From Mesotaenium endlicherianum (Eukaryota; Streptophyta; Zygnematophyceae; Zygnematales; Mesotaeniaceae), in the NCBI GenBank assembly GCA_009602735.1, contig WELA01011855.1, forward strand, positions 341,272 to 405,271: a stretch of 64,000 nt of DNA, read 5' to 3'. The position numbers and the translations under genes were made by a program. Position 1 is the stretch's first letter. Each line of letters opens with the position of its first letter. This document shows positions 1 through 13,100 of the stretch, piece after piece. The notes beneath the pieces are model-generated. The model worked only from the letters and a program-made list of their open reading frames with translations, did no database searches and had not been told where the DNA came from.

Positions 1-3000
1 GTGAGGCCCTCAAGAAGCAATTCATGCCCATCAATGCGGAGAAGATTGCCCGAGGAAAGCTCCACCATCTCAAGCAAACGACGTCCGTTCAAGAGTATAC
101 ATCCAGATTTCACGCCCTCACTCTTGAGATCCCCAACATGTCTCTCGAGGAGAAGATTGACCGTTACATCTTTGGCCTCAAACCCAAGGTGGCAAAGGAA
201 GTGGAGTTACGCGACTTGACGGACTTCTCAAAGATCCTTGAAGTGGCCCAAAAGGTGGATACCTTGGATTTCAAGCACTCCGTGCCTTCATCTTCACGGG
301 TACCGGCGACGCGGGTGTACGCAGCCCCTTCCACATCCGAATCTGGACCCACACCCATGGAAATCGGAGTTATTAAAAGGGACCCCGCGGCTGCCCGGAA
401 GAGTGGAAGACCCTCCAATGACACTTATGATGCAAGAAACCAGCAAGGAGTGAAAGCAAGACTCTCCCCGGCTGAAAAAGAAGCTCTCATGACGGCTGGA
501 CTATGCTTTTATTGCAAGGAAAAGGGCCATCGTGCACTTTCATGCCCCAAAAAGTTGTCAAAAAACGGACAGCGCCGGTAGGCCAGGAGCCTATACCCCA
601 AGACCCACTTCACGAGAAGGCAACAAGCCAAGTGAGGTGGAGACCCCCGTTGAAGACGACGTTCCAGCCCCAATGAGTTTGAGAGGTTACCTTGGAGGAG
701 AGAAGGTCCACATCTTGGTGGATAGCGGAGCTCAAGGCAACTTCATCGCTGCAGATTTTGCCACCAAGCATGGTATTACTATGCAAACTCTTGACCACGA
801 CGAGGAGATTATGATGCCCGATGGATTCTCCTATACTACCCCTTCCAAGAAGACGTACCCCTTGGCACTCTCTATCAAGTCCTTCAAGGATAGAGTAGTG
901 TTCTCCCCCATGCAATTGGGCAAGTACGACGTCATCCTAGGGACGCCTTGGTTGACCAAGCACAACCCCCAAGTTGATTGGAGGACCGGTACTATCAAGA
1001 TCAAGAATGACATCACTTCAAGAATCTGTATTTTGCGCGCAATCTAGAATATCCAGACCCAAGACATCGAGAAGCCGGCACACGAGATACTATTGTCCGC
1101 CCTCCAACTCAAGAGACTTGTGAGGAAGGGACACGAGCTTCTTTTGGCCTTGATCACGCCAAAAGACATCAAGAAAGACATCGAGAGTCAAGAAGGCAGC
1201 CCCAAAAGGTTCGTAGACCACAAGATAGAGTTGGAGCCCGAAAGCAAGCCCATCTCTCGGCCTACGTTCAAAATGTCATACACGTAGCTAGACGAAGTCA
1301 AGAAGCAAATCAAGGAGCTACTGGAGCATGGCTTCATTCGACCTAGCAAGTCGCCATTTGGAGCCCCGGTGCTATTTGTCAAGAAGAAAGATGGTACCTT
1401 GAGGATGTGTGTGGACTATCGCGCCCTCAACAAGATCACCATCAAGAATCGATACCCGCTGCCGCGCATGGATGAGCTCATGGACCGGCTGGTTGGAGCC
1501 AAGTACTTCACGAAGATTGACTTACGGAGAGGCTACCATCAGATTCGCATCGCAGAACCGGACATAGAGAAGAAAGCATTCAGGACAAGAAATGGACATT
1601 TTGAGTTCATGGTCCTGCCATTTGGACTCACCAACGCGCCAGCAACTTTCATGACTATGATGAACACCATATTTCAGCCCATGTTGGACAGATTTGTGGT
1701 GGTATTCATCGATGACATCATTATCTACAGCAAGACCCTTGAAGAGCATGCGAGACACTTGAAAGAAGTCCTGGAAGTATTGAAGCACAACAAGCTATTT
1801 GCGAAGGAGTCAAAGTGCGAGTTTGCCAAACAAGAAGTGGAGTTCCTAGGTCTCCACGTGACTGCTGATGGCATCAAGATAGAACCCAAGAAGACCACGG
1901 TGGTGGAGGAATGGCCAACCCCCACGACCAAGAAAGAACTCCAGTCATTCTTGGGATTTGCCAATTGGTACAGAAAATTCATGCAAGGCTTCTCGCACAT
2001 AGCAGCCCCCCTGACAGATCTACTCAAGAAGGACAGGCTATATACATGGACCGAGAAAGAGGAAGAGGCATTTCAAGAGTTAAAGCGAAGATTGACCACA
2101 TCCCCGGTGCTCACACTCCCAAGTCCAAACCCAGATTGGCCCTTCCACGTCATCACCGATGCATCTTCCTATACGATAGGAGCAATCCTGCTTCAAGACC
2201 AAGGCAAGGGACTGCAGCCTATTGCCTACAAGTCAAGGAAGCTAAATCTAGCCGAGCAATTATACAACCACGGAGCGAGAGGTAGTGGCGATTGTACACG
2301 CCTTGAAGGTTTGGCGCTGCTACGTTGAAGGACGCAAAGTACTGGTCACCACGGACCACGAGGCGTTAAAGCACCTCCAGACGCAGCCGTATCTCTCAAG
2401 GAGACAAGCAAGATGGAGCGGATACTTGCAACAATACAACATCACGATTCAGTACCAGCCCGGCAAGACAAACCTGGCTGACCCCCTCTCAAGACTGCAA
2501 TTAAATGCAGTGATGGTATCCCTGAAGACAGATCTGGAAGCTCGATTTTCAGCCGCCTATGAAAGAGACCCTTACTACAAGAACGGAGAAGCAGCCTTGG
2601 ACCCATGCAAGAAGCAAGAAGGCAATTATTGGGTGAGGCAAGATACGGGCCAGAGATGTGTTCCTAATGACTTAGACCTCCGGCTCTTGCTTCTACGAGA
2701 AGCACACGACAACCCTCTTGGAGGACACTTTGGAATCCTAAGGACCACGGGCGTTCTAGCTAGGACTTATTGTTGGCCAGGCATGTCTAAGCAAGTCAAG
2801 GAGTACTGCAGGAGCTGTGACACATGCCAAAGAATCAAGCCATCATCGCAAAAGGCGGGAGGACTCCTCCAACCACTACCAATCCCCGAAAGACAATGGA
2901 CGGACATCTCAATGGACCTTATCGTGGACTTGCCCGTGACACCTCGAGGCCATAATGCAATACTCACGGTGGTGGACAGACTTACCAAGATGGCTCATTT

Positions 3001-4086
3001 TATTCCCACGACGACTAAGGCTACAGCACCACAACTTGCAAGACTCATCTTTGACAACATCTTCCGACTCCATGGACTACCATCAAGAATTGTGTCAGAT
3101 AGAGATCCAAGATTCACAAGCCATTTCTGGAAAAATCTCTTCAAGAACTTGGGTACATCGCTGGATATGTCTACTGCCTACCACCCACAATCAGATGGGC
3201 AAACCGAGCGTATGAATCGTACCCTAAAGACCTCTCTAAAGGCCTACGTGTCTACCCTCGAGCAAGACTGGGACATGTACTTGACCCCCCTCGAGTTTGC
3301 CTACAACAACACTACGCAGGCCTCTACCCAAGAGTCCCCATTCTTCCTCAACTATGGCTTCCATCCGACCACGCCACTGAGCTTCACGGCTGGCCATGAT
3401 GAAGTACCTGCAGCCACAGATTTTATGGAGACATTGAAGCAGCCCTTACAGCAGCGAACAAAGCTCTACAACACGCGCAAGATGCTCAAGCAAGAGTGGC
3501 GAACAGATCCAGAAGAAAAATTTCGTACAGAGTGGGTGACAACGTGTTACTATCATCCAAGAATATTTCCCTGAGCAATAGGCCTGCCGGCAGCAAGTTC
3601 TCTCCCGAGTATTTGGGACCCTTCAAGATTATCCAGCACGTCAACCCTGTTGCTTTCAAGCTAGAACTTCCCCAGACTATGCACATCGACCCCGTATTCC
3701 ACGCTTCCCTCTTCAAGCCATATGTGCAACCCGACAACAAGTTCCCAGGACGTGTGAAAACCCCACCAGCCCCAACAATAGTGGATGATCATTTGGAGTA
3801 CGAAGTGGAAGACATAGTGGCTATGAGAAATTTCAGGAGACAGCAGCAATACTTGATCAAGTGGAAAGGATATCCAGATTCGGAGAATAGTTGGGTGGCG
3901 GCGCACTACCTTGACAAAGTTCAGAGAAAGTTGAAGCGCTTCCATGCCGCCAACCCCCATCTTGGACCAGCCCCAAGTCTCTCTACTAGAAGCCCGAAGA
4001 CTTCAGGGAGGCAGCCTGCCACCATCAAGAAGCAGCAGAAGACCCCTTGGAGGCAGCCTGCAAGAACAAGAAAGAGGAAAAATTGA
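1..4086 (+). pseudogene. Element A gag-pol remains with chromodomain
   Basis: Gag occupies about 1-580 and ends in a CCHC zinc knuckle (C-F-Y-C-K-E-K-G-H, near 505-550). A retropepsin-type protease follows with the active-site stretch V-D-S-G-A near 715-735. Reverse transcriptase is near 1300-2100 with the F-I-D-D active site near 1705-1716, then RNase H to about 2500. The integrase has an HHCC zinc-binding head near 2695-2850 and a catalytic core near 2880-3400. A chromodomain lies near 3795-3955 (K-W-K-G-Y-P-D-S-E-N-S-W). Together these copy RNA into DNA and insert it, with the chromodomain guiding insertion to marked chromatin, as known for chromoviruses. The frame is interrupted a few times, so this is a fossil. 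Confidence 0.9.
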
Positions 4087-4711
4087 CATTAGACACTCTT
4101 CTCTTCTCGCAGTTTCTGGACAGAAAACTAAAACTGCTATTGGTGATAGGTCTCTGCATAATAAATTCTGAAAATTTACCTGGCTGTACTCCATGAGTAG
4201 ACGGTCATTTAGAGTCCAAGTTTTCTCAATTTGGAGCACTGGTGAGAGAGATATGATGCTCTAAGTAGAAGGGGGTCAGGCTGCAGGCATTGTTAGGGCA
4301 GAATATGCCTTCTGTCATTGTGCCCTCCCCTGAACTTGGAATGCTCTGAAACTCAAGACTCTGGTAGAACATCTTACAGCGCCCAGTTTGAGACTTAGTT
4401 TGCAGAATTTGGAGAAGTATAAAAAGACTTGTGATTTTCAGAAGTTTCTGCACAGATTTGGAGGAGTGTCTACTCTCTCAGCTCTCAACGGCACTCCAGA
4501 GATTAGAATGCTCTCAAATTTGGTGACCTGGTAGATTTCTCCAACGCGGTCCGTCTGGCACTTGACTTCTTAGATTTGGAGCAGTTGTGTGGACGCAATG
4601 AATTTTTGAATTTGTGGCAGATTCTGGGCCAACTTGTACAATTTTCTTTATCATCAAGGAGTAGGCTAGCCAGTAAGGTCACACCACCCACGACCTTGCC
4701 TAGTCTACCTT

Positions 4712-4840
4712 ACATGTGTAGCACCTGACTTGGCGCCTTGGACTAATCCTCTTCACATGTGTGGCATCTGACTTGAAACTGTTGACTAGTTTGCTCCACA
4801 TGTGTAAGACCTGACTTGACGCGCCGAGACGTCGCTTTTT
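4712..4840. repeat. Three tandem 43-bp units in the 3' untranslated part of element A
   Basis: A unit beginning acatgtgt and continuing into acctgacttg or a close variant starts at 4712, 4755 and 4798, exactly 43 bases apart. The copies differ by several substitutions. The array sits just upstream of the G-rich purine tract and the LTR, in the non-coding tail of element A. Confidence 0.85.
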
Positions 4841-4855
4841 CTATCGGGGGGGTGA

Positions 4856-5356
4856 TGTAGTGATTTGAGTTATTATATATTAGTTTGCATATATTTTAAT
4901 GTTTTCAAATATATTTGGAGTAGTATTGTGTGGAGTCAAGTGTGAATAGGTACTCTAGTAACTTGGTTCATGTCCTTTGAACCTTCCAAGGCATTTTCGA
5001 AGTTAGAGGAAAGACCTAGAAGAACTCCACGTGGCAAAAGTCAAATGTGCCATTTTTAGGTCAAAAGGACATGTGTACATTATTCTAGAAAGAGGTGGCA
5101 AGTTTTGGGATGTGTTGGGTGCCAACACATCAACATGCACCTTCCTAGAAATTACTCATGTAGCAAGTATATAAACAAGAGCTAGAACATAGAAAGAGGG
5201 CAAAATCACTCTTGTACTTGCCAAAATCCAGAAATATATTAACTTTCAAGAAGCCATCTCTCTTTCAAGAAGCTACCACTTGTGTTCAAAGATCCTTGTC
5301 TTGAATAGATAAAGTATTATATTTCACTAAGTACTTGATCTATCTTTTTCACTACA
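4856..5356 (+). repeat. 3' LTR of element A (501 bp)
   Basis: The LTR begins TGTAGTGA and ends TCACTACA, a perfect 8-bp inverted terminal pair of the expected TG...CA form. It is preceded by a G-run purine tract at about 4843-4855, the usual plus-strand primer. A TATA-like stretch (gtatataa) lies near 5167-5175, and transcription would start shortly downstream. No matching 5' copy is in the window. Confidence 0.85.
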
Positions 5357-8300
5357 CACTTCATATAAAGTGACACTAAAACCTAAGCTACTTCCTAGTA
5401 CCTACCTGAATTTATGAAGATGAAGAGAATGTGACAAAATTTCAACACATGCTATGTTGTACAACAGGTCGACCCCCTTGTCTTTCCGTGATAAAGGACA
5501 AGAACGATGGTGATGGTAAGTGAAGAGAGAAAAATAGATCATCAACAGGGGTGTGATAACATATATTTTCATATAGGGCAAATTGGTTTTCAGCACGTGT
5601 GGACTCTTGGCGTATCCCTCCAACAATAGGAAGGATCTCGGTAATTTAGCTAGACAACGAAAGTATATAATATCCAATTCATTGCATTGCGGCATTTCAA
5701 TCTTAGTCATGTTTATAAGTGGTGGACCCAGTTGCACGTACCATGCCTATAGACAATTGACTAGCCGATGTCGTTCAATTAGCACTTTGACCTTTACACC
5801 AATATTTGACTTTTCACCACCCAATCTTGCCGACTGGCAACTTATGTCCTTGCCTAGAGCCAAGGCCATTGTCATCTAACAATGTTATGCAATGTCCACA
5901 AAGAGCTAGTATTGTAGGTGCTAACAGAATATTTCACAAGACAAGTAGTCGCCCAGCTTGGCCTAGAGAGTCCGCAGCAATGTGGAGTCATCCTTAATAA
6001 ATGCAACAATAATGCATAGCAAGAAGAGTAAAATGCCTCCTTGACACACTTCACTATTTACGCGAGTTTACATAAGATCCTTGAGATTCTGAATTTTAGA
6101 CTCATCAACATCAACTCATTGTGAAAATGAGCAAGTCACAAATTGGCCTGAATGGATTTACTCAAAAAAAAATTAGAAACCAATTTGGGCAAGACGAAGA
6201 AGTGAAGTCACTATGAGTTTCCCATCTCCAAATCTCACATGGGCTCAAAATAGCAAAACCTAAAAAAAATGCACAAAAAGTCTCAAAGCACAAACAATCT
6301 TTCTGGTTTGTGAGAGTCATCGACGGGCTCTGACAACCGCGTTTGTATTATTCCTAAAAGTCAACTTTGTTTGTTAAGCGTTTGTCTCGCACCTTCTTTC
6401 CAACAGGTGTGTCGTATTTGACGCGTGAGACTATTTTGAAGCCATTAAAAGTGTATTTTGTGTGTGTGCACATTTCATGGACGTTCTCTAGTCGTAAAAA
6501 ATCAATTTTTGTTTAGTTGCCAATGTTTTTGTCAACGCTTTCTTGACAAAGAACAATTGCGACAATTGATTGCGATTGAAGGAATAGACGTGGTTGTGAA
6601 AATTAAGGACCTCATTCATGTTTGAGGATAATGCATCGTTTTACTACATGGGTCAATTGCGGCGAGTTCATTGAATTGTTGTGACAAACACGTGTGGTCA
6701 GGAATATTGAATCACATTTTGTTTTGGACTAAAATACATTCTAGAATGTTCAAAAGGTGTCCATGATCGCAAGCTCTCTGGCGACATCTTCTAAGATGTT
6801 TAAATTTGTGAATGTTCAAGATCATGTGTAAAAATGAAAATAACCATCCGTATAAACGGTCACCGTTTAAGCATTGTAATTTCTTTCAGTTGTCGGTTGA
6901 TTTCAAGCTTCAGATTGCGCTTCCCATCTAATGCATTACTTATGTGAACGCTATTCTTATTTCCGCGCTCATCCACTTGGTCCTACGCAAAGTTTTGACA
7001 CATGTGTTGTCAAATTAATACTTGCCATATGGGTTTTCAGAACTCATGTTTAAAATATGGGGTTTTTACTTTAAAAAGGTGCATTGGTGGGGCGCAATTT
7101 TTTAGGCTTCCTAAGCGACTGGCTAGGAAGTGCTATAGGAATTCCGCCGTCAATGTTCTCAAGTTCTTCTTAGATTTCGTATACGTTTGCGTCTACAATT
7201 TTAGAATTAAAAGACAAAGTAGGTTAGTTCATATTTGAAATAAATTTTGAAAGTAACAGTATCTGCAATATTTTCAAATTAATTTTGACGCTGGATCGTC
7301 AAATTGTCAAGTTTGTTGTAAGTACCCAGTTCAGGGCACCCAGTCATTTTAAATCATAATTTGCGACTGGTCCAAATATTATCACCGTGACAATCCCAAT
7401 ATGAAATAAAGGTTGCAAAAGTTGTGTACAGTCGGAGAATTACAAAATCAGGTTTGACACATTTACTGACCAACAACTCATATATTTGCATCATGCCCAA
7501 GTATGTGCGGTCACAAAGCGCTGGTCGATCATCAAACAGCGAAATCAAATTTGAACCAATTAGCATTATACCCACATATGATTCAAGGCATTTAGTAAAA
7601 TGTGTGAGTGGGTCGAATCGACTTGCAATCTTCCTTATTGTTTTGGACAAACAACTGCTCCAGCTTCCCAGGTAATATATTGTAAGAACGGTTTGTTATT
7701 TGTTTAGTATGTAATCTAGGGTGGGAATCAGATATTCCGCCTACAGGTGGGATTTTTGCATTTTGCTTGGATGCAAGGCTTACATCTTGTATTGACTTTT
7801 TGCATACGCATCTAATCTCAAATACAAACATTAACGTTGTCACACGTAGTTGAAACTTCAAAGCTGAAACAAACAGTCGACCATCTCGATTGACTTTTGA
7901 GAAGCAAATTACCAACGTCAGGATTTGTCAACTTTGTGACAACATTTTGTCACTGAAATGGTTGTCGCCAAGGGAAAACATCTTATTCTTTATTACAATA
8001 CACAGATGTTGAAATATTGAACAACATCAAATTCTTCAATCGGCCATTGCATATCAAAAAGCCTCTTAATTGGGATCTGAGTTGGGAGTCTGAGTTGGGA
8101 GTTGGTTTGAGTTAGGAGTTTGAGTCCAGCTAAAATATAAGTTAGGTTTCCAAAAGTGGGTCCTTTTGAATTCCAATCCATCAGTATTGGGACAAGCTGG
8201 GACAAAATCCATTGCCACCAAGGTTTGTTGATTCTTGCCATTCCGCCACTTGCACATTTTTAGGGTGCCCCATACAAAAACAATATGCCAAGCCACTTCT

Positions 8301-10188
8301 TATACATTTGCTAGTGATGGGATGGGAAGAGTTGTCGCGCCATTCCGGCCGCGCTTGTGGACGCAATTCATGGTGCTCTTATCAACTCTTCCAAATTGAT
8401 AGAGTAAACCAGTTGTAAGTGGAACACTCTTAACAATTTCCAACAACTCCATACTTCCATTAATTAGTGTGCGCTGAGGTTAAGCCTCGACACACCTAAA
8501 GTGAAAACCGGCCTGGGGTCCTGCTGGAGTCCGTATTCACCGCATGCTTAAGCGCGGCTTACCTGTTTTGACGAACGTCTCAAGCGTTGACCCGCAGAAA
8601 TGGATCTAGTGATGTTCAGGTCCAGATTCCACACGTCACGACTCACGACTGGATTTACATCGAATGGATCAACTGCAGGTTTGACTGGGATTCACCAGAA
8701 TTGGCAGCATGCGGCCAGTTTTGACTTTGAAAGTGTTGTCAGGTGTAAAATTCAGTCTAGGTCCAAGTTCCAACAGAGTCCAACCGAGGTCCAACATTCT
8801 ATATGAGCCGCGTGTCCATCACAGCGGTTTATTCTAGTCGTGGAAAGTCGCTGGGTGAGAGTGGTCAGTGCCAGGTCAGTGCCAGTCATTACGATTCACG
8901 ACCCTCTCTGATGACCTCAGTTTGAAATCGACGGAAGTCAGAGGAGGTCAGAAACAATCTGCCCTACAATTGAGGGGCTCCTAGATTTATATGACAGATA
9001 TGAGAGCTGCCCTGGGCCCTGACCCACTGGCTCGACAACGGCAGTTTTGGTTTAATGTCAGCCGCTAGCCCTGAGCGTTGTCCAGCTTACTTGCAAGTTG
9101 CGATCCCTTGTTTCAGACTGTTTCAGACCTGGGCCTACGTTGATGGAGGCCTCAAGATCGCTGGTTCCTGAAAACACGTGTAAAGGCTGTTGTGTTATGG
9201 AGGGCAGCTGAGGCAGAGGTAAAGAGTCGGCACAGACTAGGACTGTAGGGTCCTGCTGGCTCCTCCAGAGTTGCTGGACTCCTCGAGGACGGAGAGAGTA
9301 TAATGACACGTGACTAGTCGTTGCGTAAAAGGGTCGACTGCGTCGAAGATGGACATCACGCGTCTTTACCTTTCGCCTATACACAGGCTGGCTCAGGTTG
9401 GCTCGTCGTATACATCATTTAGACCATGGCAGTTCTATGCTATTTGGAGCAACACCTAATTATGTTGTACCATTACCGCAGGTTACCTAACGCACAGACG
9501 CGCCTTGGTTTCTTACTTCCAAGTTCCACCCATTTCCTTCCACCACGTTCAGGAGAGCCCTCGAATCGCCTCGAATGGCAGCATGGCGTCATTGCCAGTC
9601 GCTGTGCCAGTTGCGCCTCGAGCCTGCTCGAGCCGTACTGCTGCGCACAGCTGCATATGACCCCATTATCATCCAGGTTCATTCCGAGTGATTTTGAGCA
9701 TTTTATGCAATTTTGAGTCTCCTAGGATTTCCGGCTACTACTGCCACTGACTGACGACACAGAATTGCAGAATATGTAGCATTCTGCAATGTGAAGCTTA
9801 AATATGTTCAAGAAAAGCCTTCGTGGTGATACACAGTATTCTCCGCGTTTAGGCACGTACAAGAGGTGGGAGGACAGACCAGGTAGAGCCGGCTTTAGAA
9901 TATATTACCTGATGCTGGCAAGCGCCCTAGTGTGCGTGTACTTCATACTTGGCTCTATCATAGTTTTTAGTGTTGGAACGTCAACTTTGAAAAGGATAAC
10001 TGGAGTCTGACTCTGTTTTGAAAAATTTCTAGAGTTGCTAGAGACAACAACCTCAAGTCTTCATTGAAGCCTCATTCTAGAGCTGGCTTACTTGGTGTTA
10101 AATACTAGAGGCAAGGATATTAAACGAGAGGGTTCACTCATAACTGCGTATTGATCCCTCCCTTATTGTTTAGACCTGGTCCAAAAGT
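5357..10188. other. Intergenic region, no gene recognised
   Basis: About 4.8 kb between element A and the carrier gene. Open frames here are short (at most about 110 codons), lie on both strands, and show no recognisable motif. Small local repeats exist, for example gagttgggagt-like words near 8085-8130 and ggtcagtgcca words near 8860-8885. The 3' end probably holds the promoter and 5' UTR of the carrier, but I see no clear core-promoter element. Confidence 0.6.
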
Positions 10189-13100
10189 ATGTCGAGGGGT
10201 AATGCTCGTTGGAAGGGCTTTGTCGAAGGTGGTTCGGCAGCCATGTTAGCTGGAGCCGTGACACATCCATTAGATCTGATCAAAGTGCGAATGCAGGTAA
10301 GGTCCGACTTGATGCCTCCTACGTGGTTACTATGTAGTCAGCTGCCACGTGCATTTTCTTCTTCCAGTGTGCCAATGAAGGAATACTAAGTTAAGTACAA
10401 TATTTGTCTACTTTTTCAACTTCCACAGAGACAAGTAAAAGCACACATTTTGTGGCAGATTGATGGGGTGTATGGTCGAGGGTCCTGGGCGGAATGGTGG
10501 GCAAAATTGACATTGTTAACAGCAACTATGTTCTTCATTACAAGTAGAATCTGTGAGCGCTTGCCGGTCGTCATATCCATATCCTCAGCGTGCACTGTAC
10601 CTGAGCATTGGAGGAATGGGCAGCTGAGTTTATCTATCTCTATGATCAGAACTGGATGTGGGTTCTGAGGATGAGCGGGACTCTCACTCTCGCTCATTTC
10701 TCGGACATCTTTTAGACCTTTCTTCCTGCACTTGATAGCACGACACTCTTCTGTGCCACGAAATGTGTACGTACATTCCTCAGAACTGCTCTCACTAAAA
10801 TGGATAGCATCTGGTCATCCAACACCTGAAAGCCAAAACTCACGTGCAAATGCATGTCCACGTGTTCTCAGTGGGACCTTCTCTGATTGATTCTCTGTTA
10901 GAGTCGTGAGTCGTGGGGTACCATGTGTGCATCTGCAGAGGGGAATGTGGTATGGGGGCAGCTGGACTCTCCAGACCGCATCTGTGCTAGGCTTAAGTCT
11001 TCAGTCACTTCCCCCTTCCCTTAGGTTAAAAGTCTTGATAAGAATTAGAATGAAGTGCGCCCTTGAAGCATTGGGTGCTAGCACTGGGCGCTTCCCAACT
11101 GTGCAAGTGCACACTTTCTGGGGGAATGTGACCCAGGACTTGTGTGTATAGATGCATAACCGTAAAATTAATTGCCTGGTTTCCTCGTCCTTGGCTGTTG
11201 TAATACTTTCATGTCGGGGTAAGGTGCAGCAGAGTCACTTGAAAGCAGAAAAGCTATGTGTACACATGCACACACTCTCTCTCTCCCACATACACACACA
11301 AATACCCATGAACATAGTGTCTCGTGGTGATTAGAGTACATGTATGTAGTCACACAGGAGTGCCTGGGCGCCTCGACGGGTGGGGTACTGTGGGCATCAC
11401 TCTCGGCTCCTTCTGCTGCTTCTCCTACTTCTCTCATGAGGCCTCTTACACGTGCATGCCACTGGTCCTCCTGCTCCTCTTCCTCTTCTTTCTTCTCCAT
11501 TTCCTCCTTTGCCTCCCCTTCCTCCTCATCCTCATGTTCCTCTCCCTCCCCTTCCTCTTCCTCCAAGTGCAGCTCCAAGGTGCAGCAAGTCTCGCCACCG
11601 CACACTCCACCGCCCAGCTCTCCACAGCCGGGATTGGGGGTGGGGCAGCCTCCATGGCGCTGCCACATGGAGCTGCTGCTGCCCTGCAGGGGGGGGCGGG
11701 ACCCCGCCTGGGCCCCCTCGGGGTGGGCATGCGAGTGATTGAGCAGGAAGGCGCGCTTGCGCTCCTCAACGGCGTCTCGGCCACGGTCTTGCGACAGGGC
11801 GTGTACTCTTCCACCAGGTTCGGGATCTACGAGGTCATCCGGACCTCGTGGTCCGAGCCTGCCCCGAGCCTGGGCCGCGGCGGGGGCGGGGGAGGCTCGG
11901 AGGCTGCCGCGGTGTTCCCCCTGCACAAGAAGGTCGCGGCCGGGCTCTTCTCGGGGGCCGTCGGCGCGGCGGTGGGCAACCCCGCTGACCTGGCGATGGT
12001 GCGCATGCAGGTGAGTTGGCGCGCCAATGTGGCCTCGCTGTACTCTAGTGCACCTTTTGCCTCTCGGCATTGCTCCCGGTCCACAGTTCCCTTCCTCTTT
12101 CACACCATTGTGGCTCATGCTCGTGTCAGCCGCCATCCAGCAGAGCTTTCTGTGGGCTTGCCACCTGGGGGCTTGCTGACTTTGGGCCTGCCAAGTGCTA
12201 CTACTTCATCCTGCCCCCCCCGGTTGGAGTAAATAAGAACGAGGAGAGGAGCCTTCTTGGGTTGATGTGAAGGCGGTGAACGAGTGTGATTGACTGCATT
12301 GAGCACCCTCTTCAGATCAGTTTCGCTCTCTCGCTCGCGCACCTGCGGTCTCTCCCTCCCCTCTTCCTCTTCCTCTTCCTCTTCCTCCCCCCCCTCCCCC
12401 CGTCAATCTGCCGCCAAGTAGGCTTTCCAAGACATGTCTAGCACTGGGTGGCCAGGGGTGCGCACTTGATGGGAAGTCTCAGAAAAGAGAGCATGGCTAA
12501 GGGAGTAGTGGCTCGCTCACGTGCACGCACACGCGTGCACGCAGATACGCGCATGCACCTGTTGTAGGCAAAAGCACACATGCGCCTCTACCTGCTGCGG
12601 AGGTTTCACTGTCTTCCTGCGGCTCCAACCAGCCTCTACCCCGGCGATGCGCACTGGGCTCCCTTCTGATGCGTCCCGAGATGCCCCGCAGATGATTGTC
12701 CCATGCCACGTTGTCATCGTGAGAGTGATTCTCAGTGCTGCAAGTGAAGGCTGCCACGCTGTGGGCAGCCCTGCAGTTGTGGCGAGTGAGACTCGAGAGC
12801 AGAGAGGACTCACGCCGGGGGGAAGACTTAGAGCGATGTAATCAATGATACACGTATAACACTGTGGGGTAGCGGAACAACAAGAAGGGTCAAGGGAAAT
12901 GCACGTGTTTGAGACGGAAAGGTGAGGTGGAGGGGAGGAGCATGTATGGAGGTAGGAGGAGGGGGGAGTGGGAGTTGGAGTGAGAATGGGAGGGAGATGG
13001 GAGGAATCCATGTGCTTGAGTAGTGAGGAGGAGACAATCAAAGAGGGAGACAGCAACAGGAGAGGAAGGCGGTGGCGGCAAGAAGCCAGGGCGGCCGCAG

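Larger units (their letters stand above)
1..5356 (+). mobile_element. Element A: Ty3/gypsy chromovirus, 3' part, cut by the window edge
   Basis: Fossil LTR retrotransposon in sense orientation. The order gag, protease, reverse transcriptase, RNase H, integrase, chromodomain, purine tract, LTR can be read directly, which is the chromovirus order. The 5' LTR and the start of gag lie before base 1. The element is broken, with a few interruptions in its reading frame. Its 3' LTR (4856-5356) is followed by host-like intergenic DNA, so this is its true right end. Age cannot be estimated because only one LTR is visible. It is clearly a different family from elements B/C and from the methyltransferase-bearing elements. 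Confidence 0.93.

Noticed and set aside
8080-8130. Short gagttgggag repeats as a minisatellite or CRISPR-like array
   Set aside because: Units are irregular, very short and without spacers of constant length; this is ordinary simple sequence in a eukaryotic intergenic region.
11168-12136. Long Glu-rich open frame on the minus strand over the carrier gene
   Set aside because: It is the reverse of a CTTCCT pyrimidine tract plus exon 2; exon boundaries and protein similarity on the plus strand explain the region.
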